Source of the DNA: Pseudomonas sp. ANT_H4
Lineage (GTDB): Bacteria; Pseudomonadota; Gammaproteobacteria; Pseudomonadales; Pseudomonadaceae
NCBI RefSeq assembly: GCF_008369295.1
Contig: NZ_VOBG01000040.1
Coordinates: 1 to 39,976 of the forward strand
Length of the DNA stretch: 39,976 bases
Direction of reading: 5' to 3'
A program made the position numbers and the translations under genes. This document shows, in pieces, positions 33,427-39,976 of the stretch. Every line of letters begins with the position of its first letter. The first letter of the stretch is position 1. The notes beneath the pieces were generated by a model. That model was not told the origin of the DNA and searched no databases. It saw only the letters and a list, made by a program, of their open reading frames with translations.

Positions 33427-34314
33427 ATGGCCCTACTGATCAGTGCCTTGCTGTTTCTCGCCGCGCTTGTGCTGGTTCTCGGCAACCTGATGGAACAGCG
33501 TCGACGCCAGCGCCTGGTTACCCAGCGTCTGCAAGGGCAAATGGCCCGTGAAGACAAGCTCGGCACGTTCATGCGCCAATTGGGTAGCAGCTCGATTGCC
33601 CAACGCTCGGTCAGCCTGGACAACGAAACGCAAATACTGCTCAACCGGGTAGGCTGGAGAAAAGCCAGCCAACGCTCAATGTTTGCCGCCTTTCAGATCG
33701 GGACGCCCATGGTACTGCTGGGTATTACCGCAATGGGGCAGCAGTTGTTCTTCCGTGAGGTCGAGTTCCCGTGGATCATGCCCTTGCTGGCCCTGGGGCT
33801 AGGCTATCTGTTGCCCAAGCGTATTCTGGCCGCTGCCGCAAAATACCGGCAGCAACGCATCGCCCGCGAAATATCGACGTTCATTCCGCTGCTGCGGATC
33901 CTGTTCGAGTCTGGCATGGCGGTGGAGCAATCACTGCGCGTCTTGAGTACTGAAGCGCAACGCTTGTTGCCCGCCCTGACCCATGAACTGCGCCTGGTCC
34001 TGTCGCGGGTCGATTCCGGCCTGGAGCTGGGTGAAGAATTGGGCAAGACCGCCAAGGCGCTGGCAGTGGATGAGTTCACTGACACCTGCGTCATCCTCCA
34101 GCAACTGATCCAACAGGGCGGCGGCGCGATGAAGTCGTTGCTGGCGCTCAAGCAACTGCTCGATGACCGCCGCCTGACCCGCTTGCAGGAATACATCTCG
34201 AAGATGTCGGCCAAAATGTCGGTGGTGATGATGGTCTTCCTGTTTCCTGCCTTGCTGATCGTCCTCGGGGGCCCAGCGTTTATCGCCATCGCCCGAGCCC
34301 TGAATAACTTTTGA
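33427..34314 (+). CDS. tadC: TadC, Flp pilus inner-membrane platform protein
   Basis: A 295-residue protein paired with TadB. N-terminal membrane helix (LLISALLFLAALVLVLGNL), paired helices near residues 90-130, GspF-like domain (FIPLLRILFESGMAVEQSLR, LILQQLIQQGGGAMKSLLALK-like stretch) and a C-terminal membrane helix (MVFLFPALLIVLGGPAFIAIA). It starts one base after the tadB stop, so translation is coupled. Confidence 0.92.
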   Translation: MALLISALLFLAALVLVLGNLMEQRRRQRLVTQRLQGQMAREDKLGTFMRQLGSSSIAQRSVSLDNETQILLNRVGWRKASQRSMFAAFQIGTPMVLLGITAMGQQLFFREVEFPWIMPLLALGLGYLLPKRILAAAAKYRQQRIAREISTFIPLLRILFESGMAVEQSLRVLSTEAQRLLPALTHELRLVLSRVDSGLELGEELGKTAKALAVDEFTDTCVILQQLIQQGGGAMKSLLALKQLLDDRRLTRLQEYISKMSAKMSVVMMVFLFPALLIVLGGPAFIAIARALNNF

Positions 34315-34324
34315 GGAGCGTTTG

Positions 34325-35041
34325 ATGAAAGCATTGATTGCCGCACTGGGCTTGCTAATGCTCGGTGGTTGCGCCAGTAACGGCCAGCCGCCCTGGGCAG
34401 CCCTGATGTCGCCAGGCAACTGCGCCAAACCCGGCTCCGAACAGGAACTGTCGCTGAACCTGGCCGACGACATGGCCAACGAGGGCAAGCTGCACGCCAG
34501 CCTGGCCAACCTGCAAAACTTGCCCGACACCCTGCCCCAGGTACGCCAGCGCAAAGCCAAGGTTTACCGTTTATTGGGCCGCAGTGAAGCCGAACCGCTG
34601 TACCGCAGCCTGCTGGGCACCTGCATGGCCGCCGACGGTGAGCACGGCCTCGGGCAATTGGCCGCAGCCAAGGGTGATAACGGCCAGGCTATGGCCCACA
34701 TGCAACGTGCGGCGCGATTGGCACCCACCGACGAAAAAATCCGAAATGACCTGGGCGTGGTGTACCTCAACCAACTGCGCATGGAGGACGCCCGCTTCGA
34801 ATTCCTCACGGCCATGGAGTTAAAGCAGAGTGATCAACTCGCCGCCGTCAATCTGGTGACCTTGCTCATCTACCAGGACAACTGGGGGCAAGCGGCGCAG
34901 TTGGTCAGCCAGATGAACCTGAGCCCGGAGCAAGTCACCGAGGCCCAGGCCAGGGCCGAGAGACTCAAGGGGGCAAGCGTAACAGCGGCCAAGGATCAGG
35001 TAGCGGCGGTCAGCGATGCGCCGCCGCCAACAATCAAGTAA
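34325..35041 (+). CDS. tadD: TadD, TPR lipoprotein of the Flp pilus system
   Basis: A 238-residue lipoprotein (signal MKALIAALGLLMLGGC, lipid Cys16) with tetratricopeptide-like helices (about 80-200; GLGQLAAAKGDNGQAMAHMQ and LGVVYLNQLRMEDARFEFLT). TadD helps RcpA secretin assembly. GAGGAG precedes the ATG at 34325. It is 10 bases after tadC. Confidence 0.92.
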   Translation: MKALIAALGLLMLGGCASNGQPPWAALMSPGNCAKPGSEQELSLNLADDMANEGKLHASLANLQNLPDTLPQVRQRKAKVYRLLGRSEAEPLYRSLLGTCMAADGEHGLGQLAAAKGDNGQAMAHMQRAARLAPTDEKIRNDLGVVYLNQLRMEDARFEFLTAMELKQSDQLAAVNLVTLLIYQDNWGQAAQLVSQMNLSPEQVTEAQARAERLKGASVTAAKDQVAAVSDAPPPTIK

Positions 35042-35060
35042 GTGGTTCAAGGAGTTGACG

Positions 35061-35321
35061 ATGAAATTCCATTACCTCGCCCTGCTGGCCCTGCCCCTGA
35101 TGGCACAGGCCATTGAGTCCGGGCCGTCCTCCCCACAGCAGGAAGAAACCGAAAACTGGATAACGTTGCAACGCAGCGGGCAACTCGCATCATCGGTACC
35201 GCAGAAAGCCACCGCTGCCGAACGCGAGCAGGCCTTGCAGCGCTGGCTGGACAGTAACAAGCATGCGATACCGGAGTTTTTTGACCAGAAAAGCGGAGGG
35301 AGTTCGCCTGGAGGTAAGTGA
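35061..35321 (+). CDS. DUF3613-like small exported protein of the tad operon
   Basis: An 86-residue protein with a Sec signal peptide (MKFHYLALLALPLMAQA) and a short mature domain (WITLQRSGQLASSVPQKATA, EREQALQRWLDSNKHAIPEF). It matches the small protein encoded after tadD in P. aeruginosa (PA4298-like, DUF3613). Its function is not known. AAGGAG lies six bases before the ATG. The tadG gene that follows it in P. aeruginosa is absent here; only a GTG overlapping its stop codon, opening a short unrecognised frame, remains before pprB. Confidence 0.85.
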   Translation: MKFHYLALLALPLMAQAIESGPSSPQQEETENWITLQRSGQLASSVPQKATAAEREQALQRWLDSNKHAIPEFFDQKSGGSSPGGK

Positions 35322-35408
35322 AGAGCGCGACCGGCACAACAATGAGAACCCAATGTGGCTTACCTATGCCCATCGCAGGCAAGCACACACTGGGGCGCGT
35401 TTATTACT

Positions 35409-36182
35409 TCAGTGTGCGGTCACCCGCTGGCGCATCGCCGAGTTGTTGGGCGAGAGCGCCAGGGCCAACTGCGTACGGTTGTGCATATGGGTCAGGCGCA
35501 ACACCTGGGACACATAGAGCTTGACCGTGTTCTCTGTGATGCCCAACTCACAGGCGATCTGGTAGTTGGTCTGGCCCTTGCCCACCAGCCGGGCGACGTC
35601 CAGTTGGCGCGGTGACAACGGGTTGAAGATCGCCGGTATTTCCAACTGTTCGGCAGACACTTCGCCCTCGCTCTGCGACGTAGGGCTGCGACGGACCTTG
35701 TCCAGGTCCTGGTACAGATCATTAATGGACTCGGAAAGCGTTTGCAGCTTCTGATTCAGATGGCCCAGGTGCACGCTCTTTTGCCGCTCTTGCAGCGCGG
35801 CCTCCTGGCGCTGCAGCCCTTCGAGCAGTTCATCAAGGTTGATCGGCTTCTGATAGTAATCAGCGATCCCGGCGCGCAGGGCCTTGATCACGTCCTGCTT
35901 GTCAGCGCGACCGGTCAACATGATGGCTTCGAATGCCCGCTGCTTGCCAGCGACCCGCTGCAGGGCCTGGACCAGCTCAATGCCATCCATCTCCGGCATA
36001 TGCAGGTCACACAGCACCAGGCCAATCTCTGCGTCTTCGGTGAAGCGCTGCAACGCCTGCTGACTAGACAGGCAAGGGACGCAGCGATAACCGCTGCTTT
36101 CAAGAAATTCACAAAGCTCTTCCACGATCAGGGGTTGATCGTCGACCACGAGCACTTTTACCGCAGAGGTAAGCTTGTTCAC
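35409..36182 (-). CDS. pprB: PprB response regulator (receiver plus LuxR-type HTH)
   Basis: A 257-residue response regulator: receiver domain (1-120; Asp59 phospho-acceptor in CDLHMPEMDG, Thr90, Lys112), a linker with a coiled-coil-like stretch (about 125-165), and a C-terminal LuxR/NarL HTH (LSPRQLDVARLVGKGQTNYQ, ACELGITENTVKLYVSQVL). In P. aeruginosa PprB switches on Flp pili, CupE fimbriae and the BapA adhesin; its partner kinase is PprA, whose gene here is interrupted. The start is at 36182. A 125-base gap separates it from fppA, which precedes it on the same strand. Confidence 0.93.
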   Translation of the reverse strand: MNKLTSAVKVLVVDDQPLIVEELCEFLESSGYRCVPCLSSQQALQRFTEDAEIGLVLCDLHMPEMDGIELVQALQRVAGKQRAFEAIMLTGRADKQDVIKALRAGIADYYQKPINLDELLEGLQRQEAALQERQKSVHLGHLNQKLQTLSESINDLYQDLDKVRRSPTSQSEGEVSAEQLEIPAIFNPLSPRQLDVARLVGKGQTNYQIACELGITENTVKLYVSQVLRLTHMHNRTQLALALSPNNSAMRQRVTAH

Positions 36183-36307
36183 GCGCTACTCCATGCCTGG
36201 CAAGCCAAAGATGACCTATCCGTTCCGAGGATCTTTCCTACACACCTACCTCAATAAATCTAGACGTACTTTCCGACTATGTACATAGCGATACCCGGAG
36301 GCGATGG

Positions 36308-36781
36308 CTAATGAAGACACAACCAGGTGAAGGAAAACCCCACCAGCAGAAACGGCGCAAAAGGCAGTTTTTTTGACGGTTCAGGTACCAGGTATCCAAG
36401 TCGCTCTCTAAGTCCTTGACTCATATGCGGCCATAGCCTGGGCGCAAGTATCAGCCACAGGACATTGGCCACGCCTGCGCCGATCAGCGACCACAGCAAA
36501 TAGGTCGAATTCGACCCCAGGCCCAGGGCCGCCAGCAACTTCACATCGCCTGCCCCCAGACGCCCCAACGCATAACCCGGTAACGTCAATAAAAGCGCCA
36601 GGGCAAATGCCCACAAGCCTTGAGTACCAGGCGCACCCAGCCACGTCGTGCCACTCCACAATAAATAGACCAGCGCCAATAGCGCCGCGCCCAGAGTCAG
36701 CCGATTGGCGATCTGACGCCGACGAATATCCTGCACCGCACACACCACCAACCAGAGGAACACCACGATGCTTTGGATCAC
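36308..36781 (-). CDS. fppA: FppA/TadV prepilin peptidase
   Basis: A 157-residue aspartic prepilin peptidase of the CpaA/TadV type, lacking the N-methylase domain of PilD. Catalytic aspartates are Asp18 (VQDIRRRQIAN) and Asp79 in GAGDVKLLAALG. Several membrane helices are evident. It cleaves the Flp prepilin after Gly22 and probably the TadE-like pseudopilin. It is divergent from the TadE-like gene with 72 bases between. Confidence 0.93.
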   Translation of the reverse strand: MIQSIVVFLWLVVCAVQDIRRRQIANRLTLGAALLALVYLLWSGTTWLGAPGTQGLWAFALALLLTLPGYALGRLGAGDVKLLAALGLGSNSTYLLWSLIGAGVANVLWLILAPRLWPHMSQGLRERLGYLVPEPSKKLPFAPFLLVGFSFTWLCLH

Positions 36782-36853
36782 GTAAAAAACATCCCTTTTT
36801 GCTGAATGATTCTATGCTGATATCAGGTAGTAGCAGTCAGGGTAGACGCAGTG

Positions 36854-37291
36854 ATGAAAACAGGCCTCCCTAGAAAGCAAAAAGGCGCGGTGGCGATCGA
36901 GTTCGCCCTGGTCTTTGTGGTTTTTTTTGCCGTGTTCTACGCAATGATCAGCTACAGCCTGCCGTTGCTGCTGATGCAGTCGTTCAACCAGGCCACGGCT
37001 GAGGCGGTCCGTCGCAGTGTGGCAATAGACCCGAGCTCACCTGGCTACACCGCAAGCGTCGGGCCGGCGGCAGCAGAGTTCGCGCGCAAGCAGTTGGATT
37101 GGATTCCCTCCGCCTTTCAATTTCTGCCCGGACACGTCACCGGGACATTCACTGGTGGCGTGCTCAAGGTCGAGATCAACTACCCCTCGACCAATCTCAA
37201 GGGCGTGCTGCCGTTTATCGTCCTCCCGGGTATTGGTGACTTGCCCAAACTGCCCACCATGCTCCATGCCCAATCGAGCCTGCAATTTTGA
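36854..37291 (+). CDS. tadF: TadE/TadF-like pseudopilin
   Basis: A 145-residue protein with a short basic leader (KTGLPRKQKG), cleavage-like site and AVAIEFALVFVVFFAVFYAM hydrophobic helix (Glu near +5), the mark of TadE/TadF pseudopilins. The mature domain is beta-rich without Cys. It would be processed by FppA. The ATG at 36854 directly follows a GTG at 36851; either may start. The end overlaps pprA by four bases (TTGA). The P. aeruginosa gene at this position is called tadF; TadE is equally fitting. Confidence 0.85.
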   Translation: MKTGLPRKQKGAVAIEFALVFVVFFAVFYAMISYSLPLLLMQSFNQATAEAVRRSVAIDPSSPGYTASVGPAAAEFARKQLDWIPSAFQFLPGHVTGTFTGGVLKVEINYPSTNLKGVLPFIVLPGIGDLPKLPTMLHAQSSLQF

Positions 37292-39850
37292 CCTCGGGGG
37301 ACAAGCTCTTCGGGCGCTTGCTCGGCCGCAGCAGCCCCCTGCCCCTCGACACGCCCACTCGCCAACCCACCACGGGCTTGCAAGTGCAATTGGACCATCA
37401 AGGCCACGTGCTGCACATCAACGGCACCTTGCGCCAACAACTTGCCCAACACCTGACGAGCGACCCCCAGCCGCTGCTGCGTGATCTGCTGTGTACCAGC
37501 AGCGAACTGAGTGTCGAAGGAACCCCGGCCGACTGGCAGCACCACAGCCTGGACCTGGACTTCCACGGTGCCGCCGGGCAAACCCTGCAGACCAGAGGCT
37601 GGATCGAGCCGGACGGCGATGGCTGGGTCCTGCGACTGCTGGATATCGGCGACTTGCTGGCCGGGCGGCAGCTGGCGCAACACCGCGAGCAAAACCATCA
37701 ACTGGCCTGCAAGATGAGCGAGCAATTGCGGGTCTGCAGCCTGGCGCGACTGCCGCAAGTATTCAACGAACACCTGCGCAGCCTGGCCCAGCGCTGGAAA
37801 ATCCCCTGTGTGGCCCTCGCCTTGCTGGATGAACAGGATCAGGGCTGGCTGGTCTACAGCCAATACGTGGCTCATGACGCCCCGGCGCTATGGCAAACCG
37901 GGCAACGCCTGGGCACCAGCCTGGACAGCGTCAACGGTAATACGCCACTGAGCCTCGCGGTCGGTCAGGGCCGCAGTGAACACCCGCGTCTGCACAGTGT
38001 ATTTGGCAACGCCGACGGTTTCCTGGTGCCGTATCGCGATGGCCAAGGCGTTGCGGCGTGGTTGTTGTGCGGGTTTTACAGCAGCCAGGCAGATATCAGT
38101 GACCGTGACTGGCTGAACCTCACCGCCGCCCTCGCCGCCCCCCTGCTCAGCCGCCTGCGCGAGCAACGTCACCATCAGCAACTGGAACGCCTGGAAGCCT
38201 TGCAAGGCCTGCTCGGTACCGGTTGGTGGGAGCTGCCGCCGGCAAGCCAGGAGATCCAGCTCGCGCCACAGCTCATGCGCAGCCTGAGCCTTGAGGACGG
38301 TCCCACGCGACTAGACCTGGCCAACTGGCTGGACCTGATCCATCCGGCCGACCGCCAGGAATTGAACAGCCGCCTGCAGGACTTGCAGCAGTTGAGCAAA
38401 CCCTTGTTGACCAGCGTGCGCCTGCACCGTACCGACGCCGAACTTAACCCCATCTGGTACCGCGTCCAGGGCCAGGTGCTGGGCGTTGGCGACAACCGGC
38501 GCTGGATCGGCTTCATGCTCGACATCAGCGATATCAAGAACCAGCAACTGCAAGCCGCCGCCGCCCACGCCCGACTGGACAACCTGATCGCCAGTTCACC
38601 GGCGGTGATCTACGTCCAGCGCTACGCCAGCGGCGCCTTGCACCCAGCGTTTTTCAGCGACAGCCTGTTGCCGCTTTTGGGCTGGACCCTGGCCGAATGC
38701 ACCCACGACACGCTGGCTTCGTTAATCCACCCCGAAGACCGCGACCTCTACTTTGAACGCACCCGCCACCTGCTGCGTGAAGGCAACGTGCGCAGCCGCT
38801 ATCGGGTACGAGACAAACAAGGCGATTACCACTGGCTGCTGGACGAAGCCAAGCTGCTGCGCGACGACCTCGGCCTGCCGGTGGAGGCCGTCGGCCTGTG
38901 GCTGGATATTACCGAGGCGACCCTGGCCGCAGAGCGGGTTAAGCAGAGCGAGGAGCGCTACCGGATTCTGGTGGAGGACTCGCCGGCGATGATCTGCCGC
39001 TACCGTCCAGACCTGACCCTGACCTTCGGCAACACGCCGCTGGCCAACTACATGGAGTGTTCGCCAGCACAACTGCCGGGGCTGAATCTGAGCCAGTGGC
39101 TATCAGAAGAGCAACGCATCGCGTTTATCCAGCGCATCGCTCAATTGACCCCGGAGTTTCCCGTCAGCACTGCCGAGATCAGCCTGCAACTGCCCGGACG
39201 CGAACATGCCTGGTGGGTCTGGTCCGACCGTGGCGTGTTCGACGAACAGGGCCAGTTGCAAGAAATCCAGGCCGTCGGGCGCGACAACACCGAAGTGCGC
39301 CGCTCACAACAACAACTGACCCAAAGCGCAAAAATGGCCACCCTTGGCGAGATGGCCACCGGCCTTGCCCATGAGATTAACCAGCCGCTGAACGTCATGC
39401 GCATGGCCATCGTCAACATGCTCAAACGCCTGGGCAACGGCGATGCGCAGATCGATTACCTGACGGAAAAACTCCAGCGCATCGACTCCCAGGTCCAGCG
39501 AGCAGCCAGGGTGGTGGACCATATGCGGGTGTTCGGGCGCCGCTCGGAAATCGAGCAGCAACCCTTCGACCCGGCCCAAGCGGTGGACGGCACGCTGTCC
39601 CTGCTCAGCGAAGGCCTGCGCGACAAAGGCCTGGACCTGCGTGTCACCCCGGTCGATTTCACGGTGCAGGTCAAAGGCTACGTCGACCAGCTGGAACAGG
39701 TGCTGATCAACCTGATGGTCAATGCCCGCGACGCCCTGCTGAGCAAGCACGAGCAGGACCGCGACGTCAAACCCTGGATCTCGTTGCACTGCGAACACGA
39801 CAGCCGCCATGTGCGGATTTGGGTGGAAGACAACGGCGGCGGGATTGACC
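37288..39850 (+). pseudogene. pprA: pprA sensor histidine kinase, interrupted by an IS66-family element
   Basis: 854 native residues are encoded: a variable N-terminus, a GAF-like region (about 145-290), PAS domains (about 310-420, 430-550 and 555-675), HisKA with His695 (GLAHEINQPLNVMR) and the start of the ATPase domain with the N box (NLMVNARDAL, Asn812) and G1 box (DNGGG, Asp848). The native reading stops at GGGID; from 39851 the frame runs into the IS end and adds 36 foreign residues up to a stop at 39958-39960. The G2 box and C-terminus are missing, so ATP binding and autophosphorylation should be lost. Translation starts at a TTG that overlaps the tadF stop. Confidence 0.9.
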
Positions 39851-39976
39851 GTAAGCGCCTCATAAACCCCACATACCAAACGATGGGCTTAATGGTTACC
39901 GTGGCATTTCTGGCGAGCAGTTCCACGGCAGCAAGGCTTCGAAGTCTTCTACCGAAGTAGCTTGCGGTAGGCGTTC
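39851..39976 (-). mobile_element. End of an IS66-family insertion sequence (continues past the window)
   Basis: The sequence changes abruptly at 39851, inside the pprA ATPase domain. It begins GTAAGCGCCTC, the GTAAGCG start typical of IS66-family terminal repeats. A transposase C-terminus is encoded leftwards just inside it. The host bases flanking it on the left (GATTGACC, 39843-39850) should reappear at the other end if the usual 8-base target duplication exists. Confidence 0.85.
39896..39976 (-). CDS. tnpC: IS66-family transposase TnpC, C-terminal 26 residues (partial)
   Basis: Reading leftwards from the window edge the frame is ERLPQATSVEDFEALLPWNC then SPEMPR and a TAA (39896-39898). 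The pattern LP-x-A-x-x-V-E-D-x-E-A-LLPWN is the end of IS66-family TnpC transposases. The stop lies 45 bases from the IS tip, normal for this family. The rest of the gene lies beyond the right edge. Confidence 0.82.
   Translation of the reverse strand, partial: ERLPQATSVEDFEALLPWNCSPEMPR

Noticed and set aside
39851..39960. Reading the last 36 residues of the pprA frame as a natural kinase C-terminus
   Set aside because: They have no G2/F-box features, start exactly at an IS66-like terminal repeat and overlap a transposase end on the other strand.

Overview
The window looks like chromosomal DNA of a Pseudomonas of the fluorescens group. Supporting this are GC-rich codon use, Pseudomonas-type REP elements, gene blocks in the same order as P. 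aeruginosa PA0130-PA0148, PA4778-PA4786 and PA4293-PA4306, and typical families such as BauA, an 8-oxoguanine-deaminase-like enzyme, CueR and PprA/PprB. Synteny statements come from general knowledge of those genomes; no search was run.

Layout. 1-212 is non-coding and carries a near-consensus promoter pointing left out of the window. 213-4177 is a beta-alanine catabolism block (bauC, bauA, divergent LysR gene). 4264-12599 is a nucleobase/purine-flavoured stretch: NCS2 permease, RutR-like TetR regulator, YigZ protein, a MerR/membrane-protein/SDR group, an amidohydrolase of the 8-oxoguanine deaminase type, a Ca2+/H+ antiporter and adenosine deaminase. 12706-16693 holds a LysR gene divergent from a small monooxygenase and a quinone-reductase-like gene, a small unknown protein and a Bcr/CflA transporter. 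16780-18211 is a copper region (copZ, periplasmic protein, cueR) in which copA survives only as a 3' fragment. 18263-22929 has a RIO-type kinase and a thiolase divergent from a long FabG-like reductase and a MaoC hydratase.

23241-26737 encodes a glycine/threonine-repeat lipoprotein and a TpsB-type outer-membrane transporter. 26908 to the right end is a Tad/Flp pilus locus: receiver protein and flp on one strand; rcpC, rcpA, tadZ, tadA, tadB, tadC, tadD and a DUF3613-like gene on the other; then pprB and fppA on the minus strand; then a TadE-like gene and pprA on the plus strand.

The most notable result is that the Tad locus seems to carry several lesions. pprA is cut in its ATPase domain by the end of an IS66-family element (terminal repeat from 39851, transposase C-terminus reading inward from the right edge). 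tadZ has a one-base frameshift in an A7 run that removes its last 40 or so residues and its overlap with tadA. The tadG gene expected after the DUF3613 gene is missing. Together these suggest a pilus/biofilm regulon being inactivated in this strain, although the A7 shift could be a sequencing error. The most unusual possible system is the repeat lipoprotein next to a TpsB transporter, with no classical TpsA exoprotein in sight, beside the pilus genes.
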